A stretch of DNA of 64,000 bases, taken from the NCBI GenBank assembly GCA_023393235.1, contig JAEWMH010000003.1, positions 1-64,000 on the forward strand. The letters run 5' to 3'. Of this stretch, positions 25,701 to 33,704 are shown piece by piece. A program made the translations under genes and the position numbers. The DNA is from Bacillota bacterium. GTDB lineage: Bacteria > Bacillota > Bacilli > Paenibacillales > NBRC-103111. Numbering within the stretch: the stretch's first letter is position 1; each line of letters begins with the position of its first letter. The notes under the pieces were generated by a model. That model worked only from the letters and a program-made list of their open reading frames with translations, made no database searches and was not told the origin of the DNA.

Positions 25701-25730
25701 TTTACACGGCCTATCCATTTGTGTTATAGT
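25701..25730 (+). promoter_or_regulatory. candidate sigma-A promoter of the 55-residue ORF
   Basis: TTTACA (25701-25706) and TATAGT (25725-25730) with an 18-base spacer, 40 bases before the small ORF. Confidence 0.5.
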
Positions 25731-25770
25731 CTACTCAAAACGATAGCTCATGGAAAGGTCGTGACGCGTA

Positions 25771-25938
25771 ATGATCGTTCTTGATGTAGTAGTGAATGGC
25801 GTGCGGATCGACACCGTAAGGCCTGCCAACCAGCGTCCCAGGGAAATGTACTGGATGATGGTGGATCTGCTCCAAACCCTCCGCAGCACTTACGGGGACA
25901 ATGTGTCCCTGCACCGCAGGATGGAGTATCTGGGCTAA
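25771..25938 (+). CDS. small conserved-looking protein, 55 residues
   Basis: A short ORF, MIVLDVVVNGVRIDTVRPAN... to ...RRMEYLG. It has its own candidate promoter 40 bases upstream and a strong terminator 50 bases downstream, which together argue for a real gene. A weak GAAAGG ribosome site is 12 bases from the ATG. The protein is soluble, with a beta-rich start and a helical, methionine-containing middle (MYWMMVDLLQTLRS). I recognise no domain. It lies on the same strand as the NfnAB pair but is separately transcribed. Confidence 0.6.
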   Translation: MIVLDVVVNGVRIDTVRPANQRPREMYWMMVDLLQTLRSTYGDNVSLHRRMEYLG

Positions 25939-25988
25939 CCGCCCGCCTGTTCCGAACAACAATTACATGTACCAAATAGCGTCAAATA

Positions 25989-26030
25989 GCCTGTTTGCGG
26001 AAAAGAGTCTTTTTCCGTAAACAGGCTTTT
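25989..26030 (+). terminator. strong terminator after the 55-residue ORF
   Basis: GCCTGTTTGCGGAAAAA pairs with TTTTTCCGTAAACAGGC, one mismatch, then TTTT. Confidence 0.88.
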
Positions 26031-26083
26031 ACATGGTTATATCACGGACTTGCCAATCCGTGCTACTGAGGGCGCGCTTGCCC

Positions 26084-26265
26084 TAACGGAACTCAGCGCC
26101 CCTTAGACGGCCGACAGCAGCTTTTCTGAATGTTAACGGAACTGAGAAGCCGTTAGCTGCCCTATTCGCTTCACTTTCCGGCTTTTTCAGCCTCTAACGG
26201 CCGCAGAGTTCCGTTAAAATTTGGATTCTGGCGAATTCCCTTCTAAGGGCCGGAGAGTTCCGTTA
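26084..26265. repeat. 182-bp convergent TAACGG palindromic element (copy C)
   Basis: Direct cores TAACGGAACTCAGCGCC (26084) and TAACGGAACTGAGAAGCC (26134) are 50 bases apart. Inverted cores end AGTTCCGTTA at 26216 and 26265, 49 apart. It occupies the gene-free interval 25939-26282 between two convergent genes; apart from the terminator at 25989 nothing else is seen there. Confidence 0.9.
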
Positions 26266-26282
26266 GCCGAGCACGGTCTATC

Positions 26283-26897
26283 CTACCTTTGACTCCGGCG
26301 TCTTAACCGGCGGGTCAGTACGGCGAAATACACAAAACCGGCCACAAATCCGCCCAGATGGGCAAAGATGTTCACATTGGGGATAATCAAAGAGGTGATT
26401 CCCCCCATTACCACAATCGCAATTACCGTGGAACGGGTTCCTTCATCCAGCACATGCCGGTGGAAAATTGCCAAATACACATACGCGGCGTAAACCCCAT
26501 AGATGGCGCCGGACGCCCCCGCAGCGATAAAGGGGGGTTCGGTGAAGAGCATACTGAAGGCATTGCCTACCAGGCCTGAAAGCAGGAAAAACCCCGCGTA
26601 ATGGAATTTCCCCAGAAGCCGCTCCAAGGGAGGAGCGAAAACATAGATGGCAAAGGCATTAAACAGCACATGGGAAAAGCCGATGTGCAAAAACATGGAG
26701 TTTATGTATCTCCACCATTCATGGGTTTCGCCGCTGTTGCTGTACAGGGCGCCGAAATTCAACAGCGTGATGGCATCCAGGGAGCTCCCCGTGATCTCCA
26801 TAGCCGCGAACAGCACCGCGATAATCGCCAGAATGGCACTGGTTACCGGGTAAAGCTGCAGGTATTGCTTGAATGTCTCTCTACGGAGAAAAATCAT
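26283..26897 (-). CDS. rhomboid-family intramembrane serine protease
   Basis: A 204-residue six-helix membrane protein. The catalytic Ser lies in GASGAIYGVYAAY and the catalytic His in AHLGGFVAGFVYF; helix 2 has HIGFSHVLFNAFAIYVFAPPLE, typical of rhomboids. They cut substrate membrane helices within the bilayer. It lies 17 bases after the PpsR-like gene, suggesting co-transcription, although the functions are unrelated. Substrates are unknown. Confidence 0.92.
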   Translation of the reverse strand: MIFLRRETFKQYLQLYPVTSAILAIIAVLFAAMEITGSSLDAITLLNFGALYSNSGETHEWWRYINSMFLHIGFSHVLFNAFAIYVFAPPLERLLGKFHYAGFFLLSGLVGNAFSMLFTEPPFIAAGASGAIYGVYAAYVYLAIFHRHVLDEGTRSTVIAIVVMGGITSLIIPNVNIFAHLGGFVAGFVYFAVLTRRLRRRSQR

Positions 26898-26914
26898 CCG
26901 CTTTTGTCCCCTTC

Positions 26915-27721
26915 CTACAAATGCTCCAGAATAATTCCCGCCGTCTCTTCAATCGCCTTGTCCGAGACGTTGATGGTCAGACAGCCCAGCTGCTCCATCA
27001 GCTTTTTGGCATAATTCAGCTCAAAGGTAATCCGCTCCATATTGGCGTATTTGGCTCCGGCCGTCAGCCCCAGGGCCCGCAAACGCTCCACACGGATTTT
27101 CAGCATCTTCTCGGGGTCCATGATCAGCCCGGCGATTTTGCCCGGAGGAATCCGGAACAGCTCCGCCGCCGGCTTCACCTCGGGAATCAAGGGCAGGTTG
27201 GCCACCTTGTAGCCCTTATGCGCCAGAAACATGCTGAGTGGTGTTTTGGAGGTCCGCGATACGCCAATGAGCACGATGTCGGCATTCAGCAGCGCCCGGG
27301 GATCGCGGCCGTCATCACAGCTGACCGTAAATTCGATGGCCTCCACCCGTCTGAAATAATCATCGTCCATCTGGTGCAGCATACCCGGCTTGCGTGTAGG
27401 CGAACCGTCGAAGGATTCGATAAAGGCCTGCATCATCGGCCCCATCACATCCACCGTACGGACGCCAAGCCGCAGGCTCTCCTCCCGGATCAGCTCCCGC
27501 AGGTCCGGCTGAACCAGGGTATAGGCGATCATGCCGCCGTTTGCGGCCACCTCGCCGACAATATCACGGATTTCCGCTTCCGTCAGCACATGGCTGTACC
27601 GTTTGATTTTGGCATTGCGAAGGTCAAACTGGCGGATTGTGGCTTTCACCACCGCTTCGGCGGTTTCGCCCACAGAATCCGAACAGATCGTGATAATAGG
27701 CTGTTTGTTGAGTCCAGTCAA
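26915..27721 (-). CDS. pyruvate, water/phosphate dikinase regulatory kinase-pyrophosphorylase (YqfL/PpsR type)
   Basis: A 268-residue member of the PPDK/PEPS regulatory protein family. These bifunctional enzymes inactivate their dikinase with ADP-dependent threonine phosphorylation and reactivate it by phosphorolysis. Family marks are ITICSDSVGETAEAVVKA at the N-terminus and the P-loop-like GVSRTSKTPLSMFLA. The start is TTG 27721, 8 bases after AAGGAGG; an upstream in-frame ATG at 27772 lies before that site. No dikinase gene is in the window. In B. subtilis yqfL is linked to ccpN control of gluconeogenesis. Confidence 0.9.
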   Translation of the reverse strand: MTGLNKQPIITICSDSVGETAEAVVKATIRQFDLRNAKIKRYSHVLTEAEIRDIVGEVAANGGMIAYTLVQPDLRELIREESLRLGVRTVDVMGPMMQAFIESFDGSPTRKPGMLHQMDDDYFRRVEAIEFTVSCDDGRDPRALLNADIVLIGVSRTSKTPLSMFLAHKGYKVANLPLIPEVKPAAELFRIPPGKIAGLIMDPEKMLKIRVERLRALGLTAGAKYANMERITFELNYAKKLMEQLGCLTINVSDKAIEETAGIILEHL

Positions 27722-27863
27722 GGGCGCTACCTCCTTATCGCAGTATTCTACTCTATTTTCAAATGGTAACATATGTTGAGCGCAGTTTCCAACGGCTGCC
27801 CCCCGGTTGGCGGCGGATGGGTCCGTCCGGTCAGCACTGCCTCCTTTTGTGTTTTCATTAGAT

Positions 27864-27909
27864 AAAAAAAATCCCGCTTCTATCGGCCGGATGACCGTAA
27901 TGGCGGGAT
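27864..27909 (-). terminator. terminator after the PrsA-like gene
   Basis: ATCCCGC pairs with GCGGGAT around an inner GGCCGG/CCG hairpin; on the minus strand it is followed by eight T residues. Confidence 0.85.
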
Positions 27910-27929
27910 GTGGTATGAGATTCGGGTTC

Positions 27930-29018
27930 TTACAGCTTTTCGATTTTGGCGTCCTTCTTCAGGTTCTCCAGCCATTCAGCGCCTTTGGTTTGCACCTCTT
28001 CGCTGACCATGTTCTTCTTCACATCTTCCTTCTGCTTGTCGAAGTTGGCTTGAACCGCTTCCTTCTTGTCCATCACCTTAATGATATGGAAGCCGAAGGA
28101 GGATTGGACTACGCCGCTCATTTCACCCTTATTCAGCTTAAATGCAGCGTCCTCGAAGGCTTGATCCAGCCCTTGTCCGCGGGAGATAAAGCTGCCCAGG
28201 GAGCCGCCGTTATCCTTGCTGCCCGGATCGGTGGACTTTTCCTTGGCCACGGTGGCAAAATCCGCTCCACCCTTCAGATCGGCAAGGATTTTATCGGCAT
28301 CCTCCTTCTTCTCCACCAGGATGTGGGAGATCATAAGCTGCTCCGGAGTGTTGTATTGCTCCGCATTTTTGTCGAAGTATTCCTTTAGCTTGGCGTCGGA
28401 CAGATCCATCTTGGATTCGAAGATCTTGCTGATCTCCTGGTTCTTGCGGATCTCGGCCTTGAGGGAATCCAGGGTGAAGCCGCTTTGCTCCATGGCACTG
28501 TTGAACTGGGCCTCATCCGGGAATTGGGTCTTGATCTGAGCCAGCTCCGCCTCAATGGCCGCTTCATCTACCTTCACCTTGGCCTTGTCCACTTCCTGGG
28601 TAACCAGCTTCTCCGAAATCAGGCTGTCCAAAGTCGTCGCGCCGCCCTGCTTGTACATGGCGTCGTAGAGCTCCTGCTTGGTCACCTTCTCGCCGTTTAC
28701 GGTAGCGGCTGCACCGCTGACACCGGCTTTGCCTGTTTGGCCCAGGTACAGAACCACTGCCAAAGCGGCTAATGTGATGGCGAACAGGAACCAGGGCAAG
28801 GGATTGGCCTTGGCGGGAGCGGCTGCGGCAACAGCGGTTGCCTCGGCTCTCTCTTCAACAGCTTCATCCGCGAAGGCTTCCGGTCCGAACTCGTCCCCTT
28901 CGGTTGGGATAGCTTGGTCATGATCAGCCCGCTCGGCGGTTTGGTTCTCTTCCGGAGTGCTTCCGGCTTGATCGCCATGCTGCTCCAAACCGTCGTTTTT
29001 TCTGTTGTTGTCTTCCAT
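27930..29018 (-). CDS. membrane-anchored PrsA/parvulin-type peptidyl-prolyl isomerase
   Basis: A 362-residue extracytoplasmic foldase. It starts with about 75 acidic, Ala/Glu-rich cytoplasmic residues, then one membrane helix (PWFLFAITLAALAVVLYLG, about 76-95). A SurA_N-like domain with EKVTKQELYDAMYKQGG comes next, then a parvulin domain (about 225-320) with MISHILVEKKEDADKIL, GGSLGSFISRG and SSFGFHIIKV. Unlike typical PrsA it has no lipobox and is held by the helix. It should help secreted proteins fold at the membrane surface. Confidence 0.88.
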   Translation of the reverse strand: MEDNNRKNDGLEQHGDQAGSTPEENQTAERADHDQAIPTEGDEFGPEAFADEAVEERAEATAVAAAAPAKANPLPWFLFAITLAALAVVLYLGQTGKAGVSGAAATVNGEKVTKQELYDAMYKQGGATTLDSLISEKLVTQEVDKAKVKVDEAAIEAELAQIKTQFPDEAQFNSAMEQSGFTLDSLKAEIRKNQEISKIFESKMDLSDAKLKEYFDKNAEQYNTPEQLMISHILVEKKEDADKILADLKGGADFATVAKEKSTDPGSKDNGGSLGSFISRGQGLDQAFEDAAFKLNKGEMSGVVQSSFGFHIIKVMDKKEAVQANFDKQKEDVKKNMVSEEVQTKGAEWLENLKKDAKIEKL

Positions 29019-29111
29019 TATTTTCGTGTCCCCCTATTGTCCCATTCATGGATAGCAGCGTTTTGCCGCACTTCTAGTACTATACCATTTTTCGACGGCG
29101 GAAACCATGCT

Positions 29112-30887
29112 TTATCCATCCACCCTGAAAAAAGATACCAATTTTTGCAGCTCATCCGCCATCTGGGAAAGCTGCTGCGCTCCGGCCGCAACCTCCTCCA
29201 TGGAAGCGTTTTGCTCCTGGGCCGCCGCGGCCACATTCTGGGACTGGCCCGCCGCCTCTGCGGAGATAGCGGAAATTTGCTCCACCGCCGCAGCCAGACC
29301 GTCCATGCGGATGGAAACGTCGGCAGAGGCGTCGGCGGCTGTTCGGCAATGCTCTGCAGCGGCTTCCACTGCCTCCAGAATATCCCGGAAGGAGGTGCTG
29401 GCAGTAAAGGCCAGCTCCATACCGGCGGCAACCGCCGCCACTTCCTCCCGGGTTGCGGCTGCGGCCTGGGCGATCTCCCCTTTGATCTCGCTGATCAACG
29501 CGCCAATTTCCTCGGAAGCACTGCCGGTCTGCAGCGCCAGCTTCTTCACCTCGGCGGCCACCACAGCGAAGCCCTTGCCCTGCTCTCCCGCCCGTGCTGC
29601 TTCAATGCCCGCATTCAAGGCCAGAATATTGGTCTGGGAAGCGATGGCTGTGATCAGTCCGAGAATTTCGCCGATGGCACCGGATTTCTCCTCCAGAAGC
29701 CTCACTGTTTTTTCGATGCCCATGATCTTTTCCTTGATCAGGGTCATATTATCCATGGTCTCCACCATGGCCTTGGTGCCCTGCTCAGCCGTTGCGGCCG
29801 CTTGGGCAGAGGCTTGGGCAGCGGACTCCGAGCCTTGGCTGATTTTCGCTACACTGTCGTTGGCTGACCGGGTCAGCTGGCTAATTTCGTCAATGATGCC
29901 GGATTGATGCTGGGCCCCCTCCGCCACCTCCTGGATAGAATGGGCGATATGCTCGGCGACCCGGCTGGTTTCCCCGCTGCCTGCCAAAAGCTCCTCCCCT
30001 GTGGCTGCGACCTGCAGAGAGGAAGAGGATACATGGCTGATCAATCCCCGGAGCTGTTCCTTCATAACGGAGAAATGCTCCGCCAGACGCCCCACCTCAT
30101 CGCGGTTCTTGATCCGCAGCTCTGCAAGCTGCAGATTCCCGCCCGCCATCTCCTCCACCTGGCCGGTGATCTGCCGAATGGGCTTGGCAATATGCCTGGC
30201 ATACCATGCTGCCCCCGCAGACCCAACCACAGTAAACAACGCCAGTACAATCAGCATCATGTCCCCGATTTTATTGGAACCGGCATTAAAATCCACCAAA
30301 TAAGATCCTGCTGCCACAACCCAGCCCCAATGGGGCTCGCTTCTGGAATAGGTCACCTTTGGGGCGGCCTCCTCCTTGCCGGGAAGGGGATTACTGTAAT
30401 AAGTAAATCCGCCTTCCCCTTCACCTGTGCGGATAATGTCCTGTATGTACAAATTGCCGTCGGAATCCTTGGAGTCCCACAGATTTTCGCCTTCCCGGTT
30501 GGGATGCATCACATCCATGCCTTTGGCATCTATCGCAAATGCGTAGCCGTGCTCTCCGATTTTATTGGCAATCTCCCTTGTTTTCCCGTCGGCCTTCATC
30601 GGCCCCACTGTCCGGACCCGCACCTGCTCCTGAGCTTCCTCCAATGTTACTGCACCCTTGTCCACCATGCTTTGGTAGGCATCGATCAGTTGGATAGTCA
30701 TATCCACATTCTGCTTCAAGGAGGCTTCACCCAGCTTGTCCATCTCCGACTTAGCCGTATTATAGCCGATATAACCAATTGTAAGGCCAGGAGTGACCAA
30801 AAGCAGCACACAAACCAGAATGGTCTTCCATTGCAGGCTGAACCGGAAACGGCGCCCGCTACGTCCGGACTTTCCCAGTAATTTCAT
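29112..30887 (-). CDS. methyl-accepting chemotaxis protein with Cache sensor
   Basis: A 591-residue chemoreceptor. Helix 1 (about 20-42), a single-Cache sensor (about 45-195) with HGYAFAIDAKGMDVMHPNREG and YTYYSNP-type residues, helix 2 (about 205-225), a HAMP domain, and a signalling domain. The hairpin tip contains IGEILGLITAIASQTNILAL and ARAGEQGKGFAVVAAEVKKLA. sCache sensors in this class often bind small carboxylates. It stands alone, with no che genes nearby. Confidence 0.92.
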   Translation of the reverse strand: MKLLGKSGRSGRRFRFSLQWKTILVCVLLLVTPGLTIGYIGYNTAKSEMDKLGEASLKQNVDMTIQLIDAYQSMVDKGAVTLEEAQEQVRVRTVGPMKADGKTREIANKIGEHGYAFAIDAKGMDVMHPNREGENLWDSKDSDGNLYIQDIIRTGEGEGGFTYYSNPLPGKEEAAPKVTYSRSEPHWGWVVAAGSYLVDFNAGSNKIGDMMLIVLALFTVVGSAGAAWYARHIAKPIRQITGQVEEMAGGNLQLAELRIKNRDEVGRLAEHFSVMKEQLRGLISHVSSSSLQVAATGEELLAGSGETSRVAEHIAHSIQEVAEGAQHQSGIIDEISQLTRSANDSVAKISQGSESAAQASAQAAATAEQGTKAMVETMDNMTLIKEKIMGIEKTVRLLEEKSGAIGEILGLITAIASQTNILALNAGIEAARAGEQGKGFAVVAAEVKKLALQTGSASEEIGALISEIKGEIAQAAAATREEVAAVAAGMELAFTASTSFRDILEAVEAAAEHCRTAADASADVSIRMDGLAAAVEQISAISAEAAGQSQNVAAAAQEQNASMEEVAAGAQQLSQMADELQKLVSFFRVDG

Positions 30888-31210
30888 AATAACCCTCCAG
30901 CTCCAATTAAAAATCTATTTTAGACCATCATATCAGAAAAGAGTGAATTTTGTCATAAAATGTTCCTTCTCCTAACGAAGAAATATAAAAAGCTCCTTAT
31001 CCGGTTTGCTGGCGGATGGAGCTTCAGGGTTTAGGGTTATTGAATGGCGTTAACATACAGAGAAGCAGCGGAAGATAGGTTTCCTCTGCATTAAAGGAAA
31101 TTAGACTTCCGCTATCCGGCATTATGACACCTTCCGGCATAAATAACGGACACCTGCCTTCCGCTAGCGGGATGAACACAGCGTTCCTTGCTCCAGCCTC
31201 TGCCTCATCC
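30888..31210. other. 323-bp gene-free interval with a diverged TAACGG-type element
   Basis: No gene is supported. From about 30973 to 31166 it contains inverted cores ending CTTCCGCTA at 31114 and 31166 (52 apart) and a central hairpin in which AGCGGAAG (31067) faces CTTCCGCT (31113). This looks like a decayed copy of the 182-bp element with TAGCGG in place of TAACGG. Confidence 0.5.
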
Positions 31211-31630
31211 CTATGACTTCACTTCCAGCTGTCTGACCTCCGTTTGATGGGCGGTACTGGTAATCACATGGATGGACACCTCATAAAACCCCGCTTCCTT
31301 GAAGGTATAAGAACCCGCGAAGCGGTTCTCTCCTTTGTTCTCTCCCTTGATCTCCAGCTCCAGCGTAGAATCCTTCTTCTTCAGGTCAAAATAGACCTCC
31401 GCCCGTTTCGACAGCTTCTCCCGGCCGTTCACCTTCACCTCCAGCGTAACCGCCGAGCCGAGCCGGGGAACCGCCGGGTCCGCCGAAAAATCGATGGTGT
31501 ACGGATTCAAATCCACTCCCGGCGCAGGAGCCGCTGTAGTGCCGCAACCGGCCATAAGGGCCAGCAGCCCCCCAATCCCCGCCACCAGCAGCAGATGCCT
31601 AAAAGCTCCACCAAACCTCCACTTTTTCAT
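31211..31630 (-). CDS. YtkA-like lipoprotein
   Basis: A 139-residue lipoprotein. The signal peptide ends in the lipobox LMAGC (Cys near residue 29). The mature domain contains PRLGSAVTLEVKVNGREKLSKRAEVYFDLKK and GSYTFKEAGFYEVSIHVIT, the YtkA/FixH-like beta sandwich. Such proteins occur beside copper-delivery and respiratory maturation genes. It lies downstream of nosF on the same strand, but 476 bases with two repeat families separate them. Its ribosome site GAGGGGG is made by the end of the nearest 81-bp repeat. An open frame continues upstream through the repeats and is rejected as coding. Confidence 0.75.
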   Translation of the reverse strand: MKKWRFGGAFRHLLLVAGIGGLLALMAGCGTTAAPAPGVDLNPYTIDFSADPAVPRLGSAVTLEVKVNGREKLSKRAEVYFDLKKKDSTLELEIKGENKGENRFAGSYTFKEAGFYEVSIHVITSTAHQTEVRQLEVKS

Positions 31631-31870
31631 GTGAATATCCCCCTCAGAATAACTTGGTCCATGCCGCAGGCCGGGTAAGTTATGATAGCCTCGAAATCGG
31701 CACAGCCGATTTGAGGGCAGCCCCTCAGAATAACTTGGTCCACGCAGCAGGCCGGATAAGTTATGACAGCCTCGAAATCGGCAGAGCCGATTTGAGGGCA
31801 GCCCCTCAGAATAACTTGGTCCATGCCGCAGGCCGGATAAGTTATGACAGCCTCGAAATCGGCACAGCGA
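31631..31870 (-). repeat. 81-bp tandem repeat with hairpins, 2.8 copies
   Basis: Copies start at 31640, 31721 and 31802, each with CCCCTCAGAATAACTTGGTC. The third is cut short near 31868. Each full unit contains CCTCGAAATCGGC facing GCCGATTTGAGG (12 pairs, one bulge, 3-base loop), and TAACTT facing AAGTTA. Copies differ at only a few bases. The array forms the 5' leader of the YtkA-like lipoprotein gene. Confidence 0.92.
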
Positions 31871-31886
31871 TGCCCAACCGGACTTG

Positions 31887-32068
31887 TTACGGAACTGACA
31901 GGCCCTTAGACGAGCAAAATGCATCTTTTGGAGAAATAACGGAACTCACACGACCTTACGCCGCTTTTCCCCCATAAACGCATCTGTTTTCCCTCCTAAG
32001 AGACGTATAGTTCCGTTACCCGCAGAAACAGCGAATTTTCAGCCTTTAACGGTCGCTGAGTTCCGTTA
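31887..32068. repeat. 182-bp convergent TAACGG palindromic element (copy D)
   Basis: Direct cores start TTACGGAACTGACAGGCC (31887) and TAACGGAACTCACACGACC (31937), 50 apart. Inverted cores end AGTTCCGTTA at 32018 and GAGTTCCGTTA at 32068, 50 apart. Total length equals copy C. It lies between nosF and the lipoprotein gene, next to the 81-bp repeat array. Confidence 0.9.
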
Positions 32069-32106
32069 GTCAACATGCCCGGATTAAAACTTGATCCCCA
32101 CCGTTT

Positions 32107-32838
32107 CTACTCGGCCCGCTTATCCAGCTCACGCAGCGAATGGGCGAACGCCTTGGAGAGCCCGTTCTCGCCGTACCGGCTGCGGAACTCCTCCATGGGT
32201 GCGGCCATGCTGACTTTCCCCTCATGAAGGAGGATGGCGTGGTCCGCCGTCCATTCCGCCGTCTCCAGCTGATGCGTGGAAAACACCACCGACTGCCCTT
32301 GAACCTTGCGCCGGTTGATCAGCTCCGCCAAGGCCTGCAGCCAATAGGGGTCCAGCCCGTTGGTAGGCTCATCCAGCACCAGAAGCTCCGGTTCCCCCAG
32401 CAGGGCTTGGCCAAACAGCAGCCGCTGGCGCATCCCTTTGGAGAAGGTGGACACCTTGGCATGGCGCACAGAGGTCAGTCCTACCTCTTCCAGTACCGCT
32501 TCCACCCGTTTCCGGGCAGCCGGCCCCCGCAGGGCAGCGTAAAACTCCAGCGTCTCCCCGGCAGTCAATGCTTGGCCGAATTGAAAGTCATCCGGCATAT
32601 ATCCGATCAGAGCGGAGCAGCCAGGCCGGTCCTCCTTCCAGGTTCGGCCGGCCAGACGCACCGTTCCGGCAGTAGGCTCCGTAATGCCGGCGATCATCCC
32701 CAGAACGGTACTTTTGCCCGCACCGTTGCCGCCGCACAGCGCCAGCACCTGACCGGCAGGCAGCTGGTAATCCACAGGCTGGACCACCGTCCGGCCGCGG
32801 ATATCCTTTTTGACCCCGTCCAGCTCCAATACCGTCAT
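32107..32838 (-). CDS. nosF: NosF-like ABC transporter ATPase
   Basis: A 243-residue ATPase with Walker A GGNGAGKST, signature FSKGMRQRL (Lys in place of the second Gly, common in NosF/CcmA-type ATPases), Walker B LLVLDEPTNGLD and H-loop STHQLETAEW. Its ATG overlaps the stop of the permease gene by 4 bases, and GGAG lies upstream. In nos clusters NosF powers NosY and together with NosD supports copper supply to N2O reductase. Here nosZ is absent from the window, so another copper enzyme may be served. Confidence 0.82.
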   Translation of the reverse strand: MTVLELDGVKKDIRGRTVVQPVDYQLPAGQVLALCGGNGAGKSTVLGMIAGITEPTAGTVRLAGRTWKEDRPGCSALIGYMPDDFQFGQALTAGETLEFYAALRGPAARKRVEAVLEEVGLTSVRHAKVSTFSKGMRQRLLFGQALLGEPELLVLDEPTNGLDPYWLQALAELINRRKVQGQSVVFSTHQLETAEWTADHAILLHEGKVSMAAPMEEFRSRYGENGLSKAFAHSLRELDKRAE

Positions 32839-33650
32839 TCGTACCGTCTCCTCTCCCAGATCAGAGTGCCGGCCAGCAACGTACAAGCGGTCCACGCCAA
32901 CCCGGCTCCGGCAAAACCCGCCAGCCCCCCGGCCCCCTGCATCCATCCGATCCAGCCCGCGTATTCAGGGCCGAAGCTTGCGCCGCCGCCCATCCGTGTC
33001 ACCATAAAAATCCGCACCATTTCCGCCGGGTTCAGGAAGGACAGCACCTGCAGAGCCGGCTTAATGGCCGGGTACGGCAGAAAACCAAGCACAGCGATTA
33101 GTAACGTCGGCCAAGCCAGCACCAGCACAAACCAAATGCCCACGCTGATTGTCAAGGCATGCCACCGACCCTTGGCAAGCGTGCCTGCAAATACGGCCAC
33201 CCCCAAAAAGATAAACACCAGTGCCAGGGACGAAAAATAAAAAAACGCCAGCAAGGACAGTGAAAAATTCCTGCCAAGGATGCCTCCGATCAGACCGGAC
33301 AATCCAAAACCCGCACCCACCACGGTGAACATCACAAGACACAAACCAACATATTTCCCGAGCAATAATTGCCAGCCGGACAAGGAATACACGGATAACA
33401 GCCGCCACCCGCCCTCCTCCTTCTCCGCAGTTACCGCAAAAGAACCCAGCAGCAGGGTCATCAGAGGTAACAAATACAAAATCAGATTCAGCAGGCTGCC
33501 CGTACCGTGGGTATACCCCTCCAGCCCCGAATGGGACTGGATGAGGACAATCGCCAGCGTAAAGCAGGCGAACAGCACCATAAAGGAATATGCCCACGGA
33601 TTGCGCATCCCCAGCTTGATCTCACGCAGGGCGATAATCAGCCATTTCAT
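32835..33650 (-). CDS. nosY: NosY-like ABC-2 permease
   Basis: A 271-residue permease with six hydrophobic segments. It starts MKWLIIALREIKLGMRNPWAYSF, the conserved NosY-type entry, and continues LPLMTLLLGSFAVTAEKEEGG and GFGLSGLIGGILGRNF. It forms the membrane part of the NosDFY complex. It lies 54 bases after nosL and overlaps nosF by 4 bases. Confidence 0.8.
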   Translation of the reverse strand: MKWLIIALREIKLGMRNPWAYSFMVLFACFTLAIVLIQSHSGLEGYTHGTGSLLNLILYLLPLMTLLLGSFAVTAEKEEGGWRLLSVYSLSGWQLLLGKYVGLCLVMFTVVGAGFGLSGLIGGILGRNFSLSLLAFFYFSSLALVFIFLGVAVFAGTLAKGRWHALTISVGIWFVLVLAWPTLLIAVLGFLPYPAIKPALQVLSFLNPAEMVRIFMVTRMGGGASFGPEYAGWIGWMQGAGGLAGFAGAGLAWTACTLLAGTLIWERRRYE

Positions 33651-33704
33651 CTTTGTCGCACTTCCCTTGCCGTTGATCTTGTCGGAGCTTTCCCGGAATA
33701 CGGC

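Noticed and set aside
31631..31924. In-frame upstream extension of the YtkA-like lipoprotein through the 81-bp repeats (237 codons in total).
   Set aside because: The 81-bp period keeps the frame open, but the signal peptide and lipobox begin at 31630 with a ribosome site just before. An extension would bury the signal peptide.
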